Below are positions 43,311 through 54,032 of a stretch of DNA of 64,000 nt, one piece after another. The notes beneath the pieces were generated by a model. That model did not search any database. It saw only the letters and a program-made list of their open reading frames with translations, and was not told the DNA's origin. The DNA lies in NCBI RefSeq assembly GCF_052857255.1, contig NC_135500.1:52601272-52665271 (forward strand), in the 5' to 3' direction. The position numbers were made by a program, and so were the translations under genes. This DNA is from Amblyomma americanum. Lineage: Eukaryota > Arthropoda > Arachnida > Ixodida > Ixodidae. Numbering within the stretch: position 1 is the stretch's first letter; each line of letters opens with the position of its first letter.

Positions 43311-43514
43311 TATGACCATTAAAAATGCATATCACAGTGTAAGCAATGTGCGCAGGTTAAAAAACGAGCTTTAAGCAGTATGTAAATAACATGTGATGTT
43401 TTCTGTAATGACTCTCGAGTAGTCCTGTTAAATTGAATGTTAAATAACTCTTGAATATGCATGCTAAATTTGAAAAACTGAGAAAAAGAACACCAAGAAA
43501 TAGGCAGGAATGCA

Positions 43515-43596
43515 AAAGATGTGAATCAGCTTAGGATAACATTTCCCATCTTTGATAGACTAATGGATGAAGGTGAGAAGGTGCGTTCTGGTTTGT
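43515..43596. repeat. Orphan unit of the ~121-bp satellite
   Basis: GTGAATCAGCTTAGGATAAC and TTTGATAGACTAATGGATGA match the array at 33.6-35.1 kb. The unit breaks off at TTCTGGTTTG, where Gypsy C begins, so the Gypsy truncation point lies inside satellite sequence. Confidence 0.75.
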
Positions 43597-46500
43597 TATA
43601 GTACGGCTTAAGCCGCACAACGTGCACAATGTCAGAGCTGTTGGGCTGTCGACGTCTCGGTTGCGCGGCACCGTCGGGAACCACTTCATAGGTAACATCA
43701 CTGATACGCCGTAGCACTTTATAGGGGCCAAAGTACCGGCAGAGTAGTTTCTCGGACAAGCCCTGGCGGCGGACAGGTGTCCACACCCAAACTTGTTCAC
43801 CGGGATTGTAGTCGACCTGTCGGTGTCGAAGGTTGTAACGGCGCGCATCAGTGCCCTGCTGCTGGCCGATGTGTACGCGGGCAAGCTGACGGGCTTCTTC
43901 AGCGCGTTGGGCAATTTCATGAACATCGGGTGCGAGTTGGTCGTCATCGAGGCATGGTAGCATCGCGTCAAGCATGCTCTGGACTTCACGTCCATATACA
44001 AGACGAAAGGGAGTAAAGCGTGTAGTCTCCTGGAGGGCCGTGTTGTACGCAAATGTGACGTACGGTAGCACCTCATCCCAAGTTTTGTGCTGAACGTCTA
44101 CGTACATTGACAGCATGTCCGCAATGGTCTTGTTTAAGCGTTCGGTTAGCCCATTGCTCTGCGGATGATAAGCTGTGGTCTTGCGATGGCTAGTGCAGCT
44201 CAACGTAAATATATGGTCGATTAGCTGCGCTGTAAACGCTGTGCCTCTGTCGGTAATAACGCACGAAGGGGCTCCGTGCCGCAAGACGATGTTTTGCATG
44301 AAAAAGTCGGCGACCTCTGAAGCTGTGGCACAGGGTATCGCCTTGGTCTCGGCGTAGCGAGTCAAATAGTCAGTAGCGACTATGATTCACTTGTTTCCTG
44401 AGAGTGACAACGGAAAAGGACCGAGAAGGTCCATTCCTATTTGATCGAACGGAGAGCGGGGTGTAGTAACGGGCTTGAGAAAACCCGCCGGCTTAAGCGG
44501 TGGCGTCTTCCGGCGCTGGCATTCACGGCAGCTTTTTACGTACCTTTGGACATCGTCCGAGAGTCCGGGCCAGTAGTACATGTTGCGTATCCTGGCGAGC
44601 GTCCGGGAAAAACCCAGATGGCCTGAAGTGGGCTCGTCGTGGCATGCCAATAAAATGTCGGCGCGAAGATCGGCCGGAAGTACCAGAAGGTAAGCTCTTT
44701 CTTGGCCTCTCGAGTTCTTCTTGTATAAGATACCTTCGCGCAAACAGAAAGAGCCGAGACGTCGAGCGAAGTGTCGTGGTAGAGGCATGGCGTGACCTTC
44801 AAGGTTGTCAATCAGCGGTCGGAGGTCCGTGTCAGCCCGCTGCCGGGCTATTATGTCCGATGCATTAAGTATACCGAGGAAACCGCTGTCGTCGTCGATT
44901 TCGGGACCGGAAGAGTCGAGTGGTGCACGCGACAGCGTGTCGGCGTCTTCGTGTTTACGGCCCGACTTATATACGATGGTAATGTCGAATTCTTGGAGCC
45001 GTAAACTCCAGCGGGCCAATCGTCCAGACGGGTCTCGCAAATTAGCCAGCCAGCATAGGCAGTGGTGGTCGGTTACGACTTTGAATGCGCGGCCGTAAAG
45101 GTAAGGGCGAAATTTCATGGTGGCCCATACGACAGCAAGGCATTCCTTCTCTGACGTAGAGTAATTGCGTTCGGCGCGGGAGAGAGTACGGCTAGCATAG
45201 GCTATAACTCTCTCAATGCCCTCTTGGTGTTGGACAAGGACAGCTCCAAGACCGATATTGCTGGCGTCGGTGTGGATCTCGGTGTCGGCCTCTTCGTCGA
45301 AGTGTGCAAGAACGGGAGATGTCTGAAGGCGTTGGCGGAGCGAAGAGAAAGCCGTCTCTTGGTCTATTGTCCAAACGAAGGAGGTGTTGCTCCTGGTGAG
45401 GCGCGTCAACGGCTCTGCAATCTTTGCGAAGTCCGCAATAAACCGTCGGTAATATGCACAGAGACCCAGAAAACGCTGGACAGCTTTCTTGTCAGTCGGA
45501 GTAGGAAAATTGGCGACGGCGGCTGTCTTGTCGGGGTCGGGTCGAACTCCGTCGGCGCTCACAACGTGACCGAGGAACCTGAGCTCTGTGTAACCGAAGT
45601 GACACTTCTGGGGCTTCAGCGTAAGGTCAGCGGAATGGAGGGCTCTGAGGACAGTTCGCAGGCGCACGAGATGCTGTTCAAAAGTTTCTGAAAAAACGAC
45701 AACGTCGTCCAGGTATACAAGACAACTTTGCCACTTGAGGCCGGTGAGGACAGTGTCCATCATCCGTTGAAACGTCGCTGGCGCAGAGCACAAGCCAAAA
45801 GGCAGCACTTTGAATTTATAGAGGCCATCTGGTGTAACGAAGGCAGTTTTTTCGCGGTCCCGTTCGTCCACTTCAATTTGTCAATAACCGCTCTTCAGGT
45901 CAATGGATGAAAAGTACTTAGCACGCCGTAATCTGTCCAGGGAGTCATCAATGCGGGGCAACGGGTAGACGTCCTTTTTAGTCACATTGTTTAATTTACG
46001 GTAGTCCACGCAGAATCGAAGTGTTCCATCCTTCTTTTTAACAAGGACAACAGGCGAAGACCACGGGCTTTGGGAAGGTTGAACTACACCGTCGTCAATC
46101 ATCTCCTGAACTTGCTTTTGGATTACTTCCCGTTCTTTGGCGGAAACACGATAAGGCTGCTGGCGGATAGGGCGAGCGTCGTCATACGTAATGATCCGGT
46201 GTTGCGTTAGGGGCGTTTGACGAACATTCGACGAAGAAGCGAAACACTGTTTATACTCCAATAGCAAGTGCTCTAAGGCCAGGCGCTTTCCTTCGGGGAG
46301 GTTGCAGTTGATGTCGACATTCAGAACAGATTGGTCGTCAGTGGCGCGCGATGATTGGTCGTCAGGGGCCGCTGCCGCGAACGCAAAGCAGACCGGAACA
46401 TCCACAACCGCTTCAGCGGTAGCGATCGCAGTTCCAGAGAAAAGGTGCCGGTGCTCTGGAGAAAAATTTGTACCAAGGATCGCAGACTGGCCAGCGCGAA

Positions 46501-47151
46501 TTGTTAGTAAGCTTCGAGCGGCGCAGATGCCTTGAGTCAGGAGGAGCGAATGATTAGCCTCGGCGACTGCTTCAGCGTCGTGCAACTCAGCACAGGCGAC
46601 TTCAATCAAAACACTGCTACGGGGCGGAAGTGTAACGCTGTCGGCGAAAACGCGAAGTGCGGCACTGCGTTGGCAGGAGTTGTCGAGTTCGGCGGCTTGC
46701 TCTGTGGAAAACATGACGATTCGGTTGCGCAGATCGATAATTGCTCCATACTCCCGCAGAAAGTCGATGCCGAGGATTAGGTCCCGAGAACACTCGCCCA
46801 GGACGATGCAGCTGACGACGAACGTGGACTTGCTGATCTGAACGCGAGCAGTGCACATACCCTTGGGCGTAACCAGATGACCGCCGGCAGTTCGAAGGTG
46901 CGCGCCAGGCCAAGGGGTAATCACTTTTTTCAGAATGGTCGCCAGTTGTCCACTTAAGATCGAATAATCGGCCCCGGTATCAACTAATGCGCTTACTCTG
47001 CGACCATCGATAAGAACGGGTATTTCTAAAGAAACGCGGTTTTTTAACTCTGGTGATGGCGTCGGCGGGTTTTTGTCGGATTGTAGCGGCGACGACGGGA
47101 GGTCTTCAGCACAGCGCCCCCCAGCGACCTCGCCCCCGAAGGTCGCGGGTT
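43526..47151 (-). pseudogene. Gypsy C pol: protease, RT, RNase H, integrase
   Basis: A single frame of about 1,200 codons is interrupted by TGA at 45881-45883 (GY*QIEVD, normally GYWQ) and TGA at 44387-44389 (SGNK*II, normally KW). The protease has [11 protein letters not shown] near 46970. RT has LKSGY, LPFGLCSAPATFQRMM and the catalytic VYLDDVVVF near 45715. RNase H has EIHTDASNIGLGAVL and STSEKECLAVVWA. Integrase has HDEPTSGHLGFSR/CRECQRRK, GMDLLGPF, VITDRGTAF and SNGLTERLNKT (the D, D, E triad). The last ~25 residues (43526-43596) are satellite-encoded and foreign. Both stops are TGG-to-TGA changes. Confidence 0.85.
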
Positions 47152-48504
47152 TCAGTTTTCCCGACGAGGACTTGGCGATCGGCCCGGTGCCGCTCGCGAG
47201 AAGCCGGGAGGTGTCGGGGAAGAGCGCCTCGGTGAGGGTGAGCGCGACTGCCGCTGCGCTCGGGATGGATTGCGCTGGTCCGCAAGGAATTCTTCAATTT
47301 CAGGGGGTCGTTCACCTTGACGGGGTCTCGGTGAGTCGGTGCGGAAGCCTTGGATGCCGATGCGTCGGTAATAACAATTTCGATAAAGATGACCTGGCTC
47401 TCCGCAGTGAAAACAGAGCGGTCGTCGGTTAGCTGTACGCCAAACGTCGGCCTTTCGGAGGGGTGCTCGACGATCCTCGAAGTACTGCACCGGTTGCACA
47501 GAGGGCCGCGGGGCTTGAGGCGTGGCGTGAATTGGTGGCGGCGAAGCGGGAGCCGGACGCCTTGCAACTTCGGCGTACGTCGGACGGTGGTAGTCCCCAG
47601 GCAGAGGTGGTACGTCGACCACAGGAACAGGGCCCCGGAACGCCTGTTGCACCTCCTCTCGTACAAGAGCTGAGATGGAACCGAGCGCAGGCTGCGACGG
47701 GCTACAAAATTTGTGAAGCTCCTCACGCACGATTGTGCGAATAAGTTCCCGCAAATCATCAGGATGCTGTCCGATGGTGGCAAACGATGATGTGACTGCA
47801 GCAGCATGCACGGGCCGGTCGTAACTGGCGCAACGCTGTTGCAGGACCTTCTCCATCGTTGTGGCTTCCGAAAGAAATGCAGCAACTGTAGATGGTGGGC
47901 TGCGCACGAGGCCTGCGAACAGCTGCTCTTTGACGCCTCTCATTAAGTGCCGAAGTTTCTTCTCTTCAGGCATGGCAGGATCAGCTCTCCTGAAGAGCCG
48001 CGTCATGTCCTCGACGTACATTTGTACGCTTTCGTTCGGTAGCTGGACGCGGGACTGGATTGCCCGCTCCGCTCTTTCGCGGCGATCCGCGCTGGTGTAG
48101 GCCTCCAGCAGGCGACGGCGAAACTCTCGCCAGGAAGTTAGAACTTCCTCACGGTTCTCAAACCACGTGCGGGCGCCATCCTCTAGGCTAAAGTAGACAT
48201 TTCTTAGTTTCTTGTCGTCGTCCCACTGGTTATAAGCAGCCACACGCTCGAAGTGAAGGAACCAGTCCTCCACGTCTTCGAAAAGGTCCCCGTGGAAGGC
48301 CTTGGGAACCCGCGGGGTCTGCAAGGTATAGTGGGCATGTGTAGCACCGGCAGCTTGCGTGAGAATACCGGTGGCTGGTATCATGACTGTCGCGAGTGGT
48401 CCAAGCTCCGGTGAAAGTCCCTGCAGCCTCCGGCTGAAGCGGTGTACCGGGGTGTCAATCGGCGCAGGGCTGGTGGCACGGCTCCCTGGAGGGGTTTCTT
48501 GCAT
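47152..48504 (-). CDS. Gypsy C gag, intact
   Basis: An uninterrupted 450-codon frame; ATG 48504 ([13 protein letters not shown]) is chosen as the first ATG after the primer site. The capsid (retrotrans_gag-like) covers about residues 60-210, with [20 protein letters not shown] and [21 protein letters not shown] knuckle [14 protein letters not shown] lies near residue 370, followed by an Arg/Ser/Pro-rich tail ([18 protein letters not shown]). It forms the particle shell and binds the genomic RNA. The pol frame is -1 relative to gag and overlaps its end. Confidence 0.85.
   Translation of the reverse strand: MQETPPGSRATSPAPIDTPVHRFSRRLQGLSPELGPLATVMIPATGILTQAAGATHAHYTLQTPRVPKAFHGDLFEDVEDWFLHFERVAAYNQWDDDKKLRNVYFSLEDGARTWFENREEVLTSWREFRRRLLEAYTSADRRERAERAIQSRVQLPNESVQMYVEDMTRLFRRADPAMPEEKKLRHLMRGVKEQLFAGLVRSPPSTVAAFLSEATTMEKVLQQRCASYDRPVHAAAVTSSFATIGQHPDDLRELIRTIVREELHKFCSPSQPALGSISALVREEVQQAFRGPVPVVDVPPLPGDYHRPTYAEVARRPAPASPPPIHATPQAPRPSVQPVQYFEDRRAPLRKADVWRTANRRPLCFHCGEPGHLYRNCYYRRIGIQGFRTDSPRPRQGERPPEIEEFLADQRNPSRAQRQSRSPSPRRSSPTPPGFSRAAPGRSPSPRREN
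47155..47162 (-). promoter_or_regulatory. Candidate -1 frameshift site between gag and pol
   Basis: GGGAAAAC lies immediately before the gag stop. Shifting -1 here enters the pol frame (gag codons GAA AAC TGA, pol codons GGA AAA CTG). It is close to but not a canonical X XXY YYZ heptamer (an extra A), so it is a candidate only. The frame relation itself is certain from the coordinates. Confidence 0.4.
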
Positions 48505-48509
48505 GCGAT

Positions 48510-48536
48510 ACTCGTACCCAGCAGGCTCCACCAAAT
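48510..48536 (-). other. Gypsy C primer-binding site region
   Basis: After the LTR end GTGACA the minus strand reads ATTTGGTGGAGCCTGC, sharing TTGGTGGAG with elements A and D. Confidence 0.5.
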
Positions 48537-48676
48537 TGTCACGGAGTTCTCACGGAGAGACGCTTCAACAGCTGGAGTCGGCAAGAGGAGACGGTAATGG
48601 CGGCCGATCCGCGATAGCACGATCGCAACCTCATCGTCTTCGCGGACAGCTTGCGCCACCTGGCAACACTAGGTGG

Positions 48677-48678
<2 letters not shown>
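48537..48678 (-). mobile_element. Gypsy C 5' LTR (probable)
   Basis: On the minus strand the segment starts TGCCACC at the TA tract and ends CCGTGACA before the primer site. It is about 142 bp. With no second copy the outer boundary is uncertain; the (TA)n tract may have replaced part of it. Confidence 0.5.

Positions 48679-48748
<70 letters not shown>
48679..48748. repeat. (TA)n microsatellite
   Basis: About 70 bp of pure AT dinucleotide lie between the outer edges of Gypsy C and Gypsy D. The IYIY frames are artefacts. Confidence 0.95.
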
Positions 48749-48751
<3 letters not shown>

Positions 48752-48957
48752 GGCCGTTTATTGTCACGTTGAAAACACCGGCGACGAAGACCCTATCTCA
48801 AGGAATCTACGAGCCAGCGAGGCGAGAGACCGGGACACAAGCGGCAGCGTTCCAGCATGAGCATCTGACGGGCGGCACAAGCGCTTCGTCGTCGTTGGCG
48901 CTGGTGCTGGATCATCTTCTTCGTTCCAACTGCCCCGGTTGAATGAGGGAGCCATCA

Positions 48958-50410
48958 TGGCGACTCAAGGCGAGGAGACAAGTGGGCTGTAAGAGGCTTC
49001 AAGCGGCTTACGTGAAGGACGTCGTGGCCACGGCGGCGATGGTCCGAAGAAGGTGTCACCGGTTCGATGATGTAGTTGAAGGGTGACGTACGCTCTAAGC
49101 TGTGGTAAGGGCCGATGTGGTAAGGGCCGGAACAGAAAGCCAGACCAATGAGCCAGGGGAGAAGTGAACAGCGGGGGTGTCTTGATCGGACCCATGTTTG
49201 CGGAGGCCTTGACGTTCTACGGTGAAGGAGCGAGCCAACTGGCAGCACTGCTCAGCATGGCGTGTACTGTCAAAAAGGGAAGTATGTTCCGAGCTGTCGG
49301 GGTTGTAGGGAAGCATTGTATCCAACACACAAGAACGTTCGCGACCGAATAAAAGAAAGAATCTGGAAAATCCGGTGGTTGCTTGAGACGCGGCGTGATA
49401 TGCATTGGTTACGAACGGAAGAACCTGATCCCAAATAGAGTTGTCAGAGCGACAGTACATGGCGCGCATGTCCCTAAGAGTCCGCTTGAAGCGTTCGGTG
49501 AGCCGTTGGTTTGAGGGTGGTAATAAGTAGTGGTGCGGTGGACTGTGTGGCACGCGGCGAGAACATCTGCTCGTGAACAACTTCAGAAGGAAACACGGCC
49601 GCGGTCACTGAGAAGTTCTCGAGGAGCGCCATGATGCAGGACAGAGTGATGAAGAAGGAAGAAGGCTACATCGCGAGCAGTAGCCGCAGGTACGGCAGCG
49701 GTCTCAGCACACCAAGTTAGGTGGTCCACGGCGACTATGATCCATCGATTAACAGCGGTCGTGAATGGAAGTGGTCCATATAGGTCGATGCCCATACGAT
49801 CGAAACTGCGAGCCGGGCACGGTAATGGCTGTAACGGGGCAGTCGAAGGGTGAGCTGTCGACTTCCGCTGCTGACAGGCAGTGCAGGAGCGAACCTAGTG
49901 ATGAACAAATTTGTACATGCCCCGCCAATAGTACCTCGGACGTAGTCGCTCGTAGGTTTTCAGCGCGCCAGCTTGAGCGCTCTGAGGGTCGGCATGGTGG
50001 CGTTCACAAATCTCAGACCGGAGATGTCGGGAATCAAGAGAAGCCACTTTCGACCGTCTAGACGATAGGTGGGCGGTGCAGAAGATTGTCGCGGAGGGCA
50101 AAATGGAAGCCTGGCGACGAAATGCCCGAAGGAAGGAGGCCGTAGAGTGTGCAAGAAGTACGTGGAGCAAGGATGACATCCATGGCTCTTGGCGTTGCAA
50201 AAGATGCATGTCCGTGGTAGTGAGCGGTGCGAGAAGGGAATCAGATATTGGTGTAGAGGGCGCAGGAGACGGCAGTGGCGAGCGTGACAAGGCGTCGGCG
50301 TCGAATGCTTGTGCCCCGACCGGTAAAGTACGGTAATATCGAATTTCTGAAGACGGAGGGCCCAGCGGCCAAGACGCCGTAAGGGATCTTTGAGTGAGGC
50401 CAACCAGCAT
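48958..50410 (-). pseudogene. Gypsy D RNase H end and integrase
   Basis: Blocks from right to left: [20 protein letters not shown] with DADALSRSP near 50300 (RNase H end), the HHCC zinc region near 50000-49900 (broken), MGIDLYGPLPF at 49795, ELLSDRGRVSF near 49590, NQRLTERFKRTL near 49510 and LPFVTNAYHAASQATTGFSR near 49400. A C-terminal block FNYIIEPVTPS..VLHVSRLK lies near 49090-48990. Several shifts separate them. Confidence 0.75.
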
Positions 50411-51470
50411 AATGCGTGGTGATCAGTAATGACGGTGAACGAGCGGCAATATAACTATAGGTCGAATTTTTTGAGAGCCCACACTACGGTGAGACACTCC
50501 TTTCCTGTCATGGTGTAGTGCGACTCAGCTTTGGTGAGGGCACACAACGACGTATTCAGCAAATTCGGGCTTGCGCTGGGCAAAAACAGTACCGAGGCTG
50601 ATTACGCTTGCGTCGGTGTGCACATCAGTAGGGGCACTGGGGTCGTAGTGTCGAAGGATAGGTGGTGGAGCTAGAAAACGACGGAGCGCAGCAAAGGCGT
50701 CATCGCAAACCGAGTCCCATTGACAGGTCGGCGGGAACATTAAGGAGTTTCTTAAGGGGCGCGACGATAGAGGCGAAATTGGGGATAAATCGCCGAAAAT
50801 AGAAGCAGAGATGCACAAATCGGCGCACCTGTTTTTTAGAAGGCGGTTTAGGGATTTCAGCCACAGCAAAGAGTTTGTGAGGATCTGGGAGGGGGGGGGG
50901 TGGGGGGGGGGGGCGTTCTTTGGAGACGAGGTGGCCGAGTATTGCCAGCTGCCGGGCGCCAAAGTGACATTTTTTGAGATTAAGTTGAAGACCAGGAATG
51001 GTGAGGCAGTTCAGTATCTGGCGCAAGCGCTTGAGATACGTCGGAAAATCGGGCGAAAACACGACAACATCTAAATAGCAGAGACAAATGTTCCACTTGA
51101 GGCCGAGCAAGATGTCCGTCATTCGTTCAAACGTTGTGTGTGCGTAATAGAGGCGTAATGGCATCGCGGTTAACTCAGAGTCCATCATGGGTGAAGAACG
51201 CTGTTTTAGAATGGTCGGACACAGCCACCGGGACTTTCCGATATCCGGAACGGAGATCCAGGGAGGAGAACTCGGCGCCTTGCAAGCAGTCAATGGCGTC
51301 GTGAATACGGGGTAGCGGGTAGACGTCCTTGCGCGTAATTTTGTTAAGCCGGCGATAGTCCACGCAAAATCGTTTCGAGCCATCCTTCTTTTTCCAGAGG
51401 ATGACTGGGGGTGACCAAGGACTGGCGGATGGTTGATTAATGCCGCGTTGTAGCATGTCAACTTGCTCAG
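50411..51470 (-). pseudogene. Gypsy D RT and RNase H start
   Basis: RT blocks: [20 protein letters not shown] near 51330, LDLRSGYRKVPVAVSDHSKT near 51250, a TFERMTDILLGLKWNICLCY region near 51130 leading to YLDVVVFSPDF (Asp-Asp damaged to YLDV) near 51080, and [20 protein letters not shown]. RNase H keeps [20 protein letters not shown] near 50630. Runs of G at 50888-50911 disrupt the frame. Confidence 0.7.
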
Positions 51471-52445
51471 TTATGACGCGGCGCTCGGAAGGCGACACAC
51501 GGTAGGGGCGCTGACGGTGAGGAGCATGGGTACCGGTGTCAGCGTTGTGCTCGACAGTGGTTGCAAGGCCAAAAGAAGTGGACTGCTGGTCAAACGATGA
51601 ACGAAACTGGTTGGGCAAGGCAAGGAGCGGCGCGCGGTGAGCGGTGTCGAGAGCAATAGAGCGGTCGAAAATGTCCGAAGACGGCGGGTGATCTGGAGTA
51701 GCGCCACGTAGGGTGAGGGCAGCGACGTCGGCACTGCATGGAGGGGTCACATCAGTGTCCAAGAACGAGATGGTCAGCGGTTTCAAAATGGCCGAGGCAC
51801 TCGCCACGGAGCAGGGAGAGCGTTGAGAATGAGGTGTTAGAGACGGGGATGGGGGCAGCACCATGCTGAATGGCGACGACGGCGAAGGGAAGAGAGAGGT
51901 GTCGGCGAGAGGCAAAGACGGGGGAAGGCGTGAAGAGAACGATGCCGTCAGAAAAAGAGGCGGCGCTAACAGGGACGAGCACGGCACTGTCAGGTGAAAT
52001 GCCAATGTCCTCGGCGATAACAAGCTCAGCAGCACGGCGATTCGGAGGCTCGTCGAAGGGCGCATCAAAGAGCGGAGAAAAGAGGACATGCGCACGGTTG
52101 AAGTCAATGACGGCCCTGTGGAGGAATAGAAAATCCTATCCAAGGATGACGTCATGGGAGCTTGCCCCGAGTACTAAAAATTCGACAACATATAAAACAT
52201 CGGCGATGACGATCGGCGATGACGACGCATGCTGTGCAAACGTCAGAAGGATGAACGGTCTCGGCGCTAGCTGTACGGAGGGAGAGTCCAGAAGATGGGG
52301 TGGTAACTTTTCGAAGCGAACGGCAGAATTTTTTGTTAATAACAGAGACGGTGGCCCCAGTGTCCACAAGCGCAGGTGTCGTGACGCCGTCCACAAGCAC
52401 ACCAAGAAAATTCGGCGGAGAAAGGTGAGGAGTTAAGCAGGGCAA
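51471..52445 (-). pseudogene. Gypsy D aspartic protease and linker
   Basis: PALVDTGATVSVINKKFCRS near 52375 is a retropepsin active site of the DTGA type. VILG near 52140 begins the second conserved block, continued in another frame by a DFL-like block. A long Pro/Ser-rich linker with SPSERRVITEQVDMLQRGIN leads to RT near 51440. Confidence 0.65.
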
Positions 52446-53818
52446 TGAGTGCGCAGCTCATGCCCCGGGAACTGCGGCAGCTAGTTTTCCCAATCAGTGG
52501 GGATGTCGCGACGCCTCATGGGCGACAAGGAGCGGCGGCGAGGGGAAGGCGAGCGGTGGGAAACGTAGAGTGGAGACCGAGCGTGCGGTCAGGAGAGGTC
52601 CCTTGAGGTGGTGGTCCGAAAGATGGGCGAAAGGTGCGGTCTGTGTCTGGGTGGTTCGGCAGAGGGTGGACAGGCGCATGCAGAGTACGTCGACAGAGGC
52701 GCTCGACGTGGTCCGGGAGACCGCAGGCGTAGCATATCGGTCTGTTGTCAGCTGTGCGCCAAGCGTTGTAGGTAGCGGGCATGAAGTGGTCTCGTGGAGC
52801 AACAGGCGCAGGGGCCGCTGGAGGAACGTACGCGTAAGCCTGCAGTCGGTGGTCGTGTGACAGCTTCGGCATACGTGAGAGGGGCAGGCGGCAAGGCAAC
52901 TGGAGGACCGTAGCTCAACGGGGCAGCAACAGGGGTTGGCGGGATGGGGGAAAGGCCGAACTGGGGAGCTAAGGGAGCTGGTTGCCGAAGCGTAGGGAGT
53001 GCATCGGCGACCTCCTGTGTGATGGCGTGCCGGATCTCAGCGCTGAGGGCTGGCGCTGACTGTTGTTGGCGAGATAGGAGCGAGAGCTGCCGGCCGACCT
53101 CGTCCCGCACGAAGTATTTGATGGTAGCGAGTAAATCGGGTTTTATGACCAGGCCGTAAATGGAGTCGGCAGGCGGAGGAGGCCGACGAGCGCAAAGATA
53201 TTGCTTGCGCAACTAGTCAAAACTTAGGCAGAGGGTATTCACCGAGGCAACGGTGGTGGGACTCTTCGCCAACAACATTTGAAAAGCGTCGTCGTCGATA
53301 CCTTTCATGTGTGCTTGATCTTGTCAGTCAGTCCTTGACATAGCCGGATCAACACGCTTGCAGAGGCCAACTACATCTTCAGTGTAGCTGGTGAAAGTGT
53401 CGTCCATGTGCTGAGCTCGGACGCGCACGCTTTGCTCAGCGCGCAGTTTCCGCATGGCGGGACGGCAGAAGACATCCGAAAGTGTGCCCTTCAGAATGGA
53501 ACAAGCGGGAATGTCGGCCTCGTGGTTGCGGAACCAGAGCTTCGCGACATCGCTGAGGTAGAAGATAAGATTGGTAAGCTTGACGTGGTCTTCCCAGTTG
53601 TTATGGCGGCTCACCCATTCGTACGATTCCAGTCAATCTCTCACTTCCTGGTCGCTGTGGCCGCTGAAAACAGCGGGGTCCCGCTGCCGGACGGAACCGG
53701 AGCAGGTGACTGGCTGCGACGGGGCGGCGGGCTGTTGACTGGATTTGGGCGTTGATATCGAGGTGGTGCGGCTGCGAAGGTCCACGGTGATGGAGGGGAA
53801 TACAGCAACCTCCACCAA
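52446..53818 (-). pseudogene. Gypsy D gag
   Basis: The capsid block MSRHNNWEDHVKLTNLIFYL with VAKLWFRNHEADIPAC lies at 53614-53500. The zinc knuckle PICYACGLPDHVERLC is near 52740, and an Arg/Pro-rich tail follows. A primer-site-like ATTGGTGGAGG (53809-53819) separates it from the LTR. Multiple stops and shifts. Confidence 0.65.
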
Positions 53819-53965
53819 TTTTAGAGCGGTTTATTGGCACGTTGGAAGCGCCGGCGAGGAAGACCCTAGCAAAAGTAATCTCCTAGCCAGCGAGGCCAGA
53901 GACCGGGACACAAGTGGCAGTGTTCTAGCACGAGCACCCGACGGCGCCGCAAGCACCCACTGGAG

Positions 53966-54032
53966 GGCAAAGGCCTCTCCCATGTCTCTCCAATTAACCC
54001 GGTCCTTTGTCAGCTGCGCCCACCCTATGCCT
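53966..54032 (+). repeat. Conserved GGCCTCTCCC-type segment (unassigned)
   Basis: AAAGGCCTCTCCCATGTCTC, TCCAATTAACCCGG and CCAGCTGCG-like text resemble a short segment I recall as widespread in animal genomes near LINE or SINE ends. Here it bridges the truncated LTR of element D and Gypsy E. The identity is from memory and needs a search. Confidence 0.3.

Larger units (their letters stand above)
43597..48678 (-). mobile_element. Ty3/Gypsy element C, nearly intact coding, 3' end missing
   Basis: The minus strand carries the 5' LTR end, primer site, full gag, and one continuous pol frame from protease to integrase C-terminus. The element stops at about 43597 inside satellite DNA, so the 3' LTR is absent. 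Only two nonsense changes are seen in pol. It is the youngest-looking element of the window. Confidence 0.85.
48749..53965 (-). mobile_element. Ty3/Gypsy element D with both LTRs (decayed)
   Basis: Left 48749-48957 and right 53819-53965 share a repeat with about 80% identity by eye (for example AGAGACCGGGACACAAG in both). On the minus strand the order is 5' LTR (right), gag, protease, RT, RNase H, integrase, 3' LTR (left). AATAAA lies in both LTRs (CAATAAAC). The right LTR is cut at about 53965 by other sequence. Coding is badly broken. Confidence 0.8.

Noticed and set aside
43777..48751. Many plus-strand frames of 60-155 codons across Gypsy C
   Set aside because: They are antisense shadows of intact gag and pol.
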